From contig JBNLBN010000020.1 in NCBI GenBank assembly GCA_050303335.1, positions 1 to 24,419 on the forward strand: a stretch of 24,419 bases of DNA. Reading direction: 5' to 3'. The position numbers and the translations under genes are program-made. Positions 15,402 to 22,491 of this stretch are shown here, one piece after another (the first letter of the stretch is position 1; the number at the start of each line of letters is the position of its first letter). The notes under the pieces are model-generated. The model was not told the DNA's origin, did not search any database, and was given only the letters and a program-made list of their open reading frames with translations. This DNA is from Bilamarchaeum sp050303335 (GTDB lineage: Archaea; Micrarchaeota; Micrarchaeia; Anstonellales; Bilamarchaeaceae).

Positions 15402-15650
15402 ATGGACTTTAAGGAAAGGACTGTAAAGGACCTTGAAAAGCTGGACAAGATAATTGACATCTTCAGGTCATATGGTTTCGAAAAGAAATATCCAGCTGTT
15501 TTTTCCCATGTGCTCAACTACAGGGACGATGCAAGGCATTTCTTCGACCGGGAGGATTATTTTACCTCCTTCGGTGCCGCAAACTATGCTTATGGCCATA
15601 TTGATTCGATCCTGATCCTGGAAAAAGTCCGGGACAGGCACATACTTTAA
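15402..15650 (+). CDS. DUF357 family small helical protein
   Basis: An 82-residue protein with the DUF357 hallmark, helix-turn-helix segments ending in YFTSFGAANYAYGHIDSIL (about residues 49-67), a family largely restricted to archaea and without an assigned function. The preceding part (LNYRDDARHFFDREDY) also fits the family. The start is ATG at 15402; a GTG at 15393 in frame would add three residues. It begins only 23 bp after the 5S end, and I see no TATA element at the right distance, which would lie inside the 5S 3' strand. It may be read through from the 5S promoter. Confidence 0.82.
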   Translation: MDFKERTVKDLEKLDKIIDIFRSYGFEKKYPAVFSHVLNYRDDARHFFDREDYFTSFGAANYAYGHIDSILILEKVRDRHIL

Positions 15651-15653
15651 AAT
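15645..15653 (+). promoter_or_regulatory. TATA-like element for the orphan gene at 15674
   Basis: CTTTAAAAT overlaps the DUF357 stop codon and lies about 25 bp before the ATG at 15674, in keeping with a leaderless transcript. Confidence 0.45.
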
Positions 15654-15673
15654 CTTATTATTGATTTAATACC

Positions 15674-16003
15674 ATGTTTTCCCATAGGAGAATGACAAGA
15701 GCCCAGCGGGCAGAGGTTGTTAAAATGCTCTGCCGGAAAAGATTCTGCTCCTCGAAACCCCTTGTTGATTACCAGGTAGAAAACGGGCTTCCAGTGGCAA
15801 TTACAAGTTATGGCCATGATGCGGTAATTCCCCATCCGCCAGAACTTAGAAAAGAGCCTGAACCGCCTCCCAAATCAGAAGTGAGGAACAAAGTTCCTGA
15901 GGAATCCCCCCGGCTGACTGGACCAGGATGGGTTCCGAAACACAACCAGTGCACTGCTGTCGACCAGTCCGTCTGGTTCGGGAAACTGCACGCAATTAAA
16001 TAA
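15674..16003 (+). CDS. Small protein of unknown function
   Basis: A 109-residue open frame I do not recognise. The N-terminus is basic (MFSHRRMTRAQRAEVVK) with C20 and C25 in MLCRKRFCSS, the middle is rich in Pro and Glu (about 53-80), and the end carries GPGWVPKHNQC and aromatic residues. It has no signal peptide or membrane span. Support for it being real is the TATA-like element 25 bp upstream and its neat fit between DUF357 and ksgA; overlapping minus-strand frames exist but lack comparable support. The composition looks partly disordered. Without homologues this remains tentative. Confidence 0.5.
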   Translation: MFSHRRMTRAQRAEVVKMLCRKRFCSSKPLVDYQVENGLPVAITSYGHDAVIPHPPELRKEPEPPPKSEVRNKVPEESPRLTGPGWVPKHNQCTAVDQSVWFGKLHAIK

Positions 16004-16023
16004 TCTTTTTTCCCATATCCAAC

Positions 16024-16740
16024 GTGGAAAAGAAAAAATCTCTCGGCCAGTGTTTTCTCGAAAACAGGGCGATACTTGAAAAGGAGGCACTGCTTGCCGA
16101 GATCGAGGGTAAAAGGGTCCTGGAAATAGGCGCAGGGGACGGGAGGCTGTCCCGGGCACTTCTTGCAAGAAAACCAGAAAAACTGGTCATTGTTGAAAAG
16201 GACCAGAGGTTTGAAAAAATCCTGAAAAAACTTGACGCCGAACTGATTATCGGCGACTTTCTAGAGATCGACCTTCCCGATGTCGATGTGATAGTTGGAA
16301 ACATCCCCTACTACATATCATCAGACATAATCTTCAGACTGAAGAGCCTGCCAATAGAGCGCGCAATACTCATGGTCCAGAAGGAATTCGCAAGGAAGAT
16401 GGTGGCAAAGCCTGGGGATTCCAACTATGGAAGGCTCTCTGTTACCAGCCAGATCTTCTTCAATGTCGATTACCTGATGACTGTCGGTGCAGGGCATTTC
16501 AACCCGAAACCGAAGGTCGATTCCGCAATCATCTGTTTAGTACCCACGGGCAGGAAGCTGTCAGCAGGAGACGAGCATATCATACGCTGCCTTTTTTCCC
16601 ACAAGAACAAGACCGTCAGAAATGCCCTCAGGGATTCAAAAATTGAGGACTTTGAAGTCGGCACTTTCTATTCGAGGAGGGTCTGTACCCTTACCATAGA
16701 GGAAGTCCTCGAAATATCCAGAATGATTAATAAAGATTAA
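16024..16740 (+). CDS. ksgA: rRNA adenine dimethyltransferase KsgA/Dim1
   Basis: A 238-residue SAM-dependent methyltransferase that dimethylates two adjacent adenines in the 3' terminal helix of 16S rRNA during small-subunit assembly. Seen are the N-terminal KSLGQCFLEN (5-14), SAM motif I EIGAGDGRLS (34-43), the acidic motif II residue in VIVEKD (55-60), the catalytic NIPYYI (93-98), and the post-motif HFNPKPKVDSAI. It is shorter than typical members (about 260-280) owing to a reduced C-terminal domain. The start is GTG at 16024; an ATTAAATAA element at 15992-16000 lies about 28 bp upstream. The location near 5S is consistent with a ribosome role but probably incidental. Confidence 0.95.
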   Translation: MEKKKSLGQCFLENRAILEKEALLAEIEGKRVLEIGAGDGRLSRALLARKPEKLVIVEKDQRFEKILKKLDAELIIGDFLEIDLPDVDVIVGNIPYYISSDIIFRLKSLPIERAILMVQKEFARKMVAKPGDSNYGRLSVTSQIFFNVDYLMTVGAGHFNPKPKVDSAIICLVPTGRKLSAGDEHIIRCLFSHKNKTVRNALRDSKIEDFEVGTFYSRRVCTLTIEEVLEISRMINKD

Positions 16741-16763
16741 CGAGAAAGATTTTCGGTGAGGAT

Positions 16764-17624
16764 TTGAGAGTATTATTATTGGTTTTAGTGCTGCTTTTCG
16801 GCTGCACATCTACGAATCAGGCGGAATCCCCGACAATGGATTCCCCCACAGGACCTATCCAGGATGAGATTCCTCAGGAGGATTCTCCAACAACCCAGGG
16901 GGAAATTCCTCAAGAGAACACGCAAGTGGTAGAGGATCCGGTAGCTCCTCCGGAGCAGCCGTCAGGATCAAGCCTCGATTCACAGGAGATAGTCTATGAC
17001 AGCGGGTCATGGCTCATTCACGGGACGTATTATCCGTCAATAGAGAAGGAACCCAAGAAAGTCATAGTCCTCGTTCCGCAACTCGGAGAGGATAGGTGGA
17101 GCTATCCGGACAGGTTCATCGAGAGGCTCCACGATGAATTCCATGACGCAGCTGTTGTTGCAATTGATCCCAGGGGACATGGTGAAAGCACCAACCTTGG
17201 TGTCTGGACTGATTTCGACATGTTCGAGTTTAAGAACATGAAGCTTGACCTTATCGATATTGAAAAGTATTTCAGGGATGACTATCCTTTGATTGAAGGT
17301 TACTATGTCATAGGTTCAAGCATGGGGGGAACATCAGCGCTTAATGCCGGTGCACAGGTCAAGTTCATCAAAAAGGTAGTGATGATCTCCCCGGGACTCA
17401 ATTACCAGGGGGTTGAACTGAAATCGGACGACTATGTGTATCCAATTCTGGCAGTTGCTTCATCAGAAGACCGGACTTCAAGGGAAGCGGTCTATGACAT
17501 GGAGACATCCAAGAAAATAGAGAAGATCTACCAGGGCTACAGCGAGCATGGTACTGATCTCTTTGAAGCAACAAAGGATGATGCCGAGCCATTGGATGAA
17601 CTGATAATCAATTTCCTTGATTAG
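16764..17624 (+). CDS. Lipoprotein alpha/beta hydrolase
   Basis: A 286-residue surface protein. Residues 1-14 form a short signal peptide with lipobox LFGC (C14). A Pro/Glu/Thr/Gln linker (15-70) includes two copies of an EIPQE unit spaced 12 residues apart. The alpha/beta-hydrolase domain follows from about 76: oxyanion-region DPRGHGES (135-142), nucleophile elbow GSSMGG (184-189) with S186, and probable acid and base D236 (SSEDRT) and H262 (SEHGTD). Family activity is esterase, lipase or acyltransferase; the substrate is unknown. The start is TTG at 16764 with GGTGAG at 16755-16760 upstream; no ATG precedes the signal peptide in frame. Its stop overlaps dnaJ by four bases. Confidence 0.85.
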   Translation: MRVLLLVLVLLFGCTSTNQAESPTMDSPTGPIQDEIPQEDSPTTQGEIPQENTQVVEDPVAPPEQPSGSSLDSQEIVYDSGSWLIHGTYYPSIEKEPKKVIVLVPQLGEDRWSYPDRFIERLHDEFHDAAVVAIDPRGHGESTNLGVWTDFDMFEFKNMKLDLIDIEKYFRDDYPLIEGYYVIGSSMGGTSALNAGAQVKFIKKVVMISPGLNYQGVELKSDDYVYPILAVASSEDRTSREAVYDMETSKKIEKIYQGYSEHGTDLFEATKDDAEPLDELIINFLD

Positions 17625-18718
17625 AAAAATTCAAATATACCTTTTGGTTTTTCTTTTTCGAATTCTTTCAATAATTCCTTTTGTTTTTTGCTCATCTTTT
17701 TCGGGACCTGTATTACTACCCTTACAAGTTCGTTACCCTTTCCCGAAGAGCTGATCCTGGGCATCCCTTCGTTCTTGAGCCTGAAGACAGTGTGCGACTG
17801 GGTGCCTGGAGGAATATGCAGGGTCACCTTCCCGAACAATGTCGGAACTTCAATATCCCCGCCAAGTGCTGCTTTGGGGAAGCTCAGGGGCATATCGAGC
17901 AGGAGGTCGTCTCCTTCCCTGTGGAATATCTTGTGTTCCTTCACGAATACGCGTACGAACAGGTCTCCCGGACCGTCCTTTCCGTATTCACCGAGCCCCT
18001 CAAGATGCAGTCTCATGCCGTTATGGATTCCTGGGGGGATATCCACCTTGATGTGCTCCTTCGCGGACTCCTTTCCAGATCCGTTGCACTTGTCGCATGG
18101 CTTGTCGAAGCTTTCCCCGACTCCCCTGCATTCAGGGCATGTTGTGACCGTGTAGAATGCCATGGGGCCCATCCGCCTTGCCTGTTTCACCTGCCCCCGG
18201 CCGTTGCAGTTGTTGCATTTCGACCTTTTCGATCCTGGTTCGGCCCCGGATCCTGAACACCTGGAACACTTCTTTGTCCTGTTGTAATTGAGATCGGCCT
18301 TTGTTCCCTTTGCCGCTTCTTCAAGCGTTATCTGGACATGCACCTCGAGGTCTGCACCATAGTCGCCCCTTCTCCTTCCGCCGAACATTGATCCGAACAT
18401 GTTCCCGAACATCCCGCCGAACGGATCATCGCCGCCGAAGATGTCCTCGAAACCTGAGAAGTTGGCGTTCCTGAAGATGTCCTCCTGGCTGTACATCTGG
18501 TCGAATCCCGCATGCCCGTACTGGTCGTATTTGGCCCTCTTGTTCTGGTCAGACAGTACCGCATAAGCTTCGCTGATTTCCTTGAATTTATCTGCAGCTT
18601 CGGGCTCCTTGTTCCTGTCAGGATGGTACTTAAGCGCAAGCTTGCGGTAAGCCTTCTTTATCTCGTCTGCTCCCGCGTTCTTTGCAACCCCGAGGACCTC
18701 ATAGTAGTCTCTTTTCAT
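17621..18718 (-). CDS. dnaJ: Chaperone DnaJ (type I Hsp40)
   Basis: A 365-residue full-length DnaJ. The J domain (1-70) has the HPD triad at 32-34 that stimulates DnaK ATPase. A Gly/Phe-rich region follows (about 86-115). The zinc-finger domain has four CxxCxGxG repeats with Cys pairs 151/154, 168/171, 194/197 and 208/211. The C-terminal substrate-binding beta domains run to 365. It is the last gene of the chaperone operon, five bases after the small J-domain gene. The composition is bacterial in type, consistent with the known bacterial origin of the DnaK system in archaea. The terminal four bases overlap the hydrolase gene on the other strand. Confidence 0.97.
   Translation of the reverse strand: MKRDYYEVLGVAKNAGADEIKKAYRKLALKYHPDRNKEPEAADKFKEISEAYAVLSDQNKRAKYDQYGHAGFDQMYSQEDIFRNANFSGFEDIFGGDDPFGGMFGNMFGSMFGGRRRGDYGADLEVHVQITLEEAAKGTKADLNYNRTKKCSRCSGSGAEPGSKRSKCNNCNGRGQVKQARRMGPMAFYTVTTCPECRGVGESFDKPCDKCNGSGKESAKEHIKVDIPPGIHNGMRLHLEGLGEYGKDGPGDLFVRVFVKEHKIFHREGDDLLLDMPLSFPKAALGGDIEVPTLFGKVTLHIPPGTQSHTVFRLKNEGMPRISSSGKGNELVRVVIQVPKKMSKKQKELLKEFEKEKPKGIFEFF
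18627..18666. repeat. Copy 1 of a 40-bp near-identical segment shared by the two J-domain genes
   Basis: This stretch encodes the KKAYRKLALKY part of the DnaJ J domain. It matches 19058-19097 at 39 of 40 positions and contains the 12-bp perfect palindrome CGCAAGCTTGCG. The flanking J-domain sequence is much less alike. Confidence 0.85.
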
Positions 18719-18723
18719 CTATA

Positions 18724-19146
18724 TCACATATAGGAGCTATTCTGAGTATCGGTGATCACGTTGACCGTAGACTTTATCATGGTCATGGCCTCGCATTCGC
18801 TCTTCTTGCAGATTTTGCAGGTTCCCCGGTGCTCCTTTATCGTCTCAAGAATCTTTGCTACTTCATTTACCATCGGGCATTCGCCTTCCTGGCACATCAT
18901 GCAGCGTTTCCTGTGGATCTCTACATCCTTCTTCACGCGCGATTCCCAGTTCTCGAAATTCAATTCGGCCGGGCTGAACCTGATCAGCTTCTTATACGCT
19001 TTTGTAATCAGCCTGAACATATCAGATGCGTCCTTGGATTTGTTACGATCCGGGTGATACTTGAGCGCAAGCTTGCGGTAAGCCTTCTTTATCTCGTTGC
19101 TGCTTGCGCCCTTCTTTATCCCCAGAATCTCATATTCATTTGTCAT
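18724..19146 (-). CDS. J-domain protein with two H-x3-C-x2-C-x4-C modules
   Basis: A 140-residue co-chaperone. Residues 1 to about 56 are a compact J domain with HPD at 31-33, so it should stimulate the DnaK made from the same operon. Lacking a Gly/Phe region and substrate domains, it instead carries two matching metal-ligand sets: H78, C82, C85, C90 and H106, C110, C113, C118, both H-x3-C-x2-C-x4-C, separated by a predicted helix (PMVNEVAKILETIKE). Each could bind one zinc, or together a metal cluster. The start overlaps the dnaK stop by 11 bases, with AAGGT as ribosome site. I do not know a named family of this layout. A redox or metal-responsive Hsp70 partner is a reasonable guess. Confidence 0.85.
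   Translation of the reverse strand: MTNEYEILGIKKGASSNEIKKAYRKLALKYHPDRNKSKDASDMFRLITKAYKKLIRFSPAELNFENWESRVKKDVEIHRKRCMMCQEGECPMVNEVAKILETIKEHRGTCKICKKSECEAMTMIKSTVNVITDTQNSSYM
19058..19097. repeat. Copy 2 of the 40-bp segment shared by the two J-domain genes
   Basis: Encodes the same J-domain helix II and start of the HPD loop in the small J-domain protein and differs from copy 1 by a single A/G change at a synonymous position. Confidence 0.85.
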
Positions 19147-20989
19147 CGTCTACCTTTTCGTAATCCCCTTCAACAACATTGTCATCCTTCTTTTTTATCT
19201 GTTCGTATCCTTTTTCTTCAGATGCGCCGCCCATCTCAGGGCCCTGCTGCTGGTACTGGGATGCGCCGACCTCAGTCAGCGCCTTCTTCAGGTTCTCGGT
19301 CTCTTCTTTTATCCTGGACACATCCTTGCTGGTTATCGCGTCCTGGAGCTTCTTTTTTGCCGAATCTATCTTGTCGAACTGGTCCTTGCTGAGTTTGTCC
19401 TTGAGGTCTGTGACGGTTTTTTCAGCCAGGTACACCATGCTTTCAGCCTGGTTCTTTGCCTCTGCAAGTTCGAACTCCTGCCGGTCCCTTTCGGCGAACT
19501 TCTCCGCCTCCTCCATTTTGTTCCTTATCTCGTCGTCGTTCATTTTCAGGGGTGCGGTCACGCGCATGGACTGCTCCTTCCCGCTTGCCTTGTCCTTTGC
19601 GCTTACATGGAGTATACCGTTTGCATCGATGTCGAAAGTCACCTCAACCTGTGGCACCCCTCTTGGTGCAGGCGGCAATCCCACAAGGGTGAACTTGCCC
19701 AGGGAGACGTTGTCCTTTGCCATAGGCCTTTCGCCCTGCAATATATGTATGTCAACTGCAGTCTGCATGTCCGCGGCGGTTGAGAAAACCTGCGATTTCT
19801 TCGTAGGTATTGTCGTGTTCCTCTCTATCAGCTTTGTGAATACCCCCCCGAGGGTTTCAAGTCCCAGCGAAAGCGGAGTTACATCAAGAAGCAGGATATC
19901 CTTCACTTCTCCGGTAAGGACCCCTGCCTGTATGGCTGCACCCATTGCGACACATTCCATGGGATCTATTCCACGCTCCGCTTTCTTTCCTATGGTGTCC
20001 TCGACGAACTTCTGGACGATCGGCATCCTCGTAGGCCCTCCGACCATTATAATCTTGTCAACGTCATTTGGTTTCATTGAAGCATCCTTCAGTGCCTGCT
20101 CGATCGGCCCCCTGCACCTGTCGATAACCGGCCTGATGAGATCCTCAAGCTTCGCCCTTGTCAGTGTATGCTGGAAATGCTTCGGCTGGTTTTCGACCGA
20201 AGCAAGGAACGGGAGATTGATGTTCGTTTCAAGCGTCGTCGACAGTTCTATTTTCGCCTTTTCCGCAGCCTCCCTGATCCTCTCCTGGGCCTGCTTGTCT
20301 TTCGAAACGTCTACATTGCTTTCCTTCCTGAACTGGTCTGTCAGGTATTCTGTGAGTATTGTGTCCATGTCCGTTCCACCGAGCTGGGTGTCGCCGGACG
20401 TTGATTTTACCTCGAAAACCCCTCCTCCGAAATCCATGACCGTAACATCAAGCGTTCCTCCGCCGAGGTCGAATACGAGTATCTTCATGTCCTTGTCTGA
20501 CTTGTCAACCCCGTATGCAAGGCATGCTGCCGTCGGTTCGTTGACGAGACGCTCGACCTTCAGACCTGCGATCTCTCCCGCATCCTTTGTGGCCTGCCTC
20601 TGGTTGTCATTGAAGTATGCAGGGACCGTAATCACCGCTCCTTCTACCTTGTCCCCGAGGAATTCTTCGGCATCCTTCTTTATCTTCTGGAGTATGAATG
20701 CCGAAAGTTCCTGCGGCCTGTATTCCTTCCCGTGGATCTCGTACTTGTGGTCGCTTCCCATCTTCCGCTTGAATGCCCAGACGGTACCATCAGCATTCGT
20801 CACTGCCTGCCTCCTTGCAGGTTCGCCAACCAGCCTTTGCCCGTCCCTAGTGATCGCGACGTAACTAGGAAATGCCTTTCCGTATTGCGATGCCCCTTCC
20901 GCGCTGGGGATTATCTTAGCTCTGCCTGCTTCCAAAAATGCTGCTGCACTATTGCTTGTTCCCAAATCAATACCAATAATCCTACTCAT
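19136..20989 (-). CDS. dnaK: Chaperone DnaK (Hsp70)
   Basis: A 617-residue Hsp70. Nucleotide-binding domain signatures are IGIDLGTSNS near the N-terminus, VNEPTAACLAYG, the phosphate-binding DLGGGTLDVTVMDF, and GGPTRMPIVQKFVED. The interdomain linker DILLLDVTPLSLG leads to the substrate-binding domain, and a Gln-rich region precedes the acidic tail ending VDDDK. It works with GrpE and the two J proteins encoded beside it to refold proteins in the cytoplasm. The start is the ATG at 20989, preceded by AGGTGAG inside the grpE end, rather than a GTG three codons upstream; it overlaps grpE by eight bases. An asparagine-serine replaces the usual threonine pair after GTS/GTT in the first motif, a common variant. 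Confidence 0.98.
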   Translation of the reverse strand: MSRIIGIDLGTSNSAAAFLEAGRAKIIPSAEGASQYGKAFPSYVAITRDGQRLVGEPARRQAVTNADGTVWAFKRKMGSDHKYEIHGKEYRPQELSAFILQKIKKDAEEFLGDKVEGAVITVPAYFNDNQRQATKDAGEIAGLKVERLVNEPTAACLAYGVDKSDKDMKILVFDLGGGTLDVTVMDFGGGVFEVKSTSGDTQLGGTDMDTILTEYLTDQFRKESNVDVSKDKQAQERIREAAEKAKIELSTTLETNINLPFLASVENQPKHFQHTLTRAKLEDLIRPVIDRCRGPIEQALKDASMKPNDVDKIIMVGGPTRMPIVQKFVEDTIGKKAERGIDPMECVAMGAAIQAGVLTGEVKDILLLDVTPLSLGLETLGGVFTKLIERNTTIPTKKSQVFSTAADMQTAVDIHILQGERPMAKDNVSLGKFTLVGLPPAPRGVPQVEVTFDIDANGILHVSAKDKASGKEQSMRVTAPLKMNDDEIRNKMEEAEKFAERDRQEFELAEAKNQAESMVYLAEKTVTDLKDKLSKDQFDKIDSAKKKLQDAITSKDVSRIKEETENLKKALTEVGASQYQQQGPEMGGASEEKGYEQIKKKDDNVVEGDYEKVDDDK

Positions 20990-21491
20990 TTTTCTCACCT
21001 ACAATTACTTTTGCATGCCTCAAAACCTTTCCCTTGAACATATATCCTTTCTGCACAGTTTCAACAATTTTTCCCGGTTCCCCGTCCTCAGTTTTTATCG
21101 CGTCGTGCCTGTGAGGATCAAAATATTCATCCTTCATCTCTTCAAGCCCCTCGCTTTTGAGCAGGGACATGAGCTTGTCGAATATCATAATTATTCCAGA
21201 CCTGAATTCCTGGTCGTTGCCCTCATACTTGAGAGCGATTCCGAATTCATCAATTATCGGAAGCATCCTGAGTATGATGTTCGCCCCGGAATTTTCCTTG
21301 ATCTGGATGTGCTCCTTTTCGGTCCTTTTCTTGAAATTCTCGAAATCCGCTGCAAGCCTGATCAGCCGCTCTTCAAGCTCCCTGACTTTCTGCGGGCCCT
21401 CCAGCTCCTTGACCTCCTCGTGCTCGATCATCCTGCTGTCCGTATGTTCGGGCAGCTCCTTCTTCTCTTCATTCGGCAGTTCCTTAGTCAT
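20982..21491 (-). CDS. grpE: Nucleotide exchange factor GrpE
   Basis: A 169-residue GrpE that releases ADP from DnaK. The N-terminal half is a long charged helix (about 12-65: ELEGPQKVRELEERLIRLA and onward) forming the dimeric stalk. The C-terminal beta domain has the family pattern FDPHRHDAIKTEDGEPGKI and VQKGYMFKGKVLRHAKVIV. The ATG at 21491 is preceded by AGGGTG (minus strand, 21497-21502) at five bases. It sits 25 bp after hsp20 with a T-rich tract between, and its stop overlaps the dnaK start. Confidence 0.96.
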   Translation of the reverse strand: MTKELPNEEKKELPEHTDSRMIEHEEVKELEGPQKVRELEERLIRLAADFENFKKRTEKEHIQIKENSGANIILRMLPIIDEFGIALKYEGNDQEFRSGIIMIFDKLMSLLKSEGLEEMKDEYFDPHRHDAIKTEDGEPGKIVETVQKGYMFKGKVLRHAKVIVGEKNE

Positions 21492-21516
21492 TATTACACC
21501 CTAAAAAAAGGAAAAG

Positions 21517-21963
21517 TTATCTGATCTTTACCTCCTTTTTCTCGTCGCTCTGATTAATCTTCTCCATCGTGACAGTCAATACCCCGTCGCTGTATTCAGC
21601 ATCGACCTTTTCAGGATCGACTTCCTGCGGAAGCCTGAATACCCTCTTGTAACTGGAGTAGCTTCTTTCACAATGGTAGAAGTTCTTCTCCTTCTCCTCT
21701 TTTGTATCTTTCCTTTCTGCACTTATCTCGATCGAATCCTTCCCGACCTGGATTTTTATGTCCTCCTTATTGAGTCCGGGAAGTTCTGCAGTGACCTTTA
21801 TCGCCTTCCCGGTGTCCTCGACATCTGCAAGGGGAATCCTCGGTCCCCATTCCACGATGGATCGGTCAGTGCCCCTGTCAAAAAAGGAGGCAAACATCTC
21901 ATCCATCTCCTTTTGCATTCTCCTCATTTCATCAAACGGGTCATATTTTGCCGGTAGTCCCAT
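21517..21963 (-). CDS. hsp20: Small heat-shock protein (Hsp20/alpha-crystallin)
   Basis: A 148-residue ATP-independent holdase. The N-terminus (to about 45) is short with the FDEMRRMQKEMDEMF helix typical of archaeal Hsp20. The alpha-crystallin domain covers about 45-135, with AELPGLNKEDIKI and the signature YSDGVLTVTMEKI. The C-terminal VKI may act as the I/V-x-I oligomerisation anchor. The chosen start is ATG at 21963, behind GGTGAT; a GTG at 21975 lies inside that ribosome site and is less likely. It is the first gene of the operon, so the holdase and the Hsp70 machine are made together. Confidence 0.95.
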   Translation of the reverse strand: MGLPAKYDPFDEMRRMQKEMDEMFASFFDRGTDRSIVEWGPRIPLADVEDTGKAIKVTAELPGLNKEDIKIQVGKDSIEISAERKDTKEEKEKNFYHCERSYSSYKRVFRLPQEVDPEKVDAEYSDGVLTVTMEKINQSDEKKEVKIR

Positions 21964-21985
21964 TTTATCACCCACTTTTTTTACA

Positions 21986-22056
21986 GAAAATAAATATTTT
22001 TAATGTTTTTGCGGTTTTTTTAACAAATTGTTTAATATTTAGAAATATTTTTAAAT
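21986..22056. promoter_or_regulatory. Chaperone operon/regulator divergent control region with repeats
   Basis: The space between hsp20 (-) and the regulator (+) is very AT-rich. AAATATTTTTAA occurs twice in the same orientation, at 21992-22003 and 22043-22054. AATATTT (22034-22040) and AAATATT (22043-22049) form an inverted repeat around AG, abutting the ATTTTTAAAT element centred about 26 bp before the regulator ATG. The left copy covers the expected TATA region of hsp20. No bacterial CIRCE inverted repeat is present. The repeats are candidate operators for the divergent regulator. Confidence 0.45.
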
Positions 22057-22077
22057 TTTTCTTTCCCTTATAATCCC

Positions 22078-22491
22078 ATGTCCAGAAAGTACAGGCAAAT
22101 CGTTATCAGATACGTCGGTGTACCTGCCGAACAGGATGACAATGACACTGCTCTGGACCATATATATGAATCCCTTGGACTGGGAGATGAAAGGGATGAG
22201 GTGGGAAAGCTTGTTTTCCGTGCGATCGTGAAGGCAACCATTTCAGGGGAGGGAATATCCTCCAAGGATATTGCCGAACTCGGGACAGTGAGCCAGGCAG
22301 CAATCATCTATCACCTGAACCTTTTCCAGAGATCAGGTCTCGTAGTCAAGGAAGGAAGAAGCTATTTTCTCCGGGCAGATACCCTGGAACACACTCTTGA
22401 GGATATGGAATCGGACATAAAAAGAAGATTTGAAAGATTAAAAAAAATAGCGAGGAAAATTGATCATCCTGAAGACAAGACGATGTTGTAG
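22078..22491 (+). CDS. Winged-helix DNA-binding protein divergent from the chaperone operon
   Basis: A 137-residue candidate transcription regulator. Residues 43-100 form a winged helix: a first helix LVFRAIVKATISGEG, then ISSKDIAELGTVSQAAIIYHLNLFQ, where SQAAIIYHL resembles the ArsR/MarR recognition helix, and the wing RSGLVVKEGRSYFLR. A Lys/Arg-rich helix (105-128) could mediate dimerisation. Residues 1-40 are an unassigned beta/acidic lead. It is not an obvious match to the Pyrococcus regulator Phr, but position opposite hsp20-grpE-dnaK-dnaJ and repeats in the shared promoter make chaperone control plausible. The start lies about 26 bp from a TATA element. Its 3' end overlaps the next gene by 28 bp. 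Confidence 0.82.
   Translation: MSRKYRQIVIRYVGVPAEQDDNDTALDHIYESLGLGDERDEVGKLVFRAIVKATISGEGISSKDIAELGTVSQAAIIYHLNLFQRSGLVVKEGRSYFLRADTLEHTLEDMESDIKRRFERLKKIARKIDHPEDKTML

Noticed and set aside
18682..19783. Overlapping plus-strand frames of 236 and 228 residues
   Set aside because: Antisense to dnaJ, the small J-domain gene and the 3' end of dnaK; composition is a mirror of those genes.
19179..20864. 561-residue open frame on the plus strand
   Set aside because: It lies wholly antisense to dnaK, is Ser-rich as expected of a mirror frame, and shows no domain.
21976..22077. Bacterial CIRCE operator upstream of the chaperone operon
   Set aside because: No TTAGCACTC-N9-GAGTGCTAA-like inverted repeat is present, and no HrcA gene is in the window.
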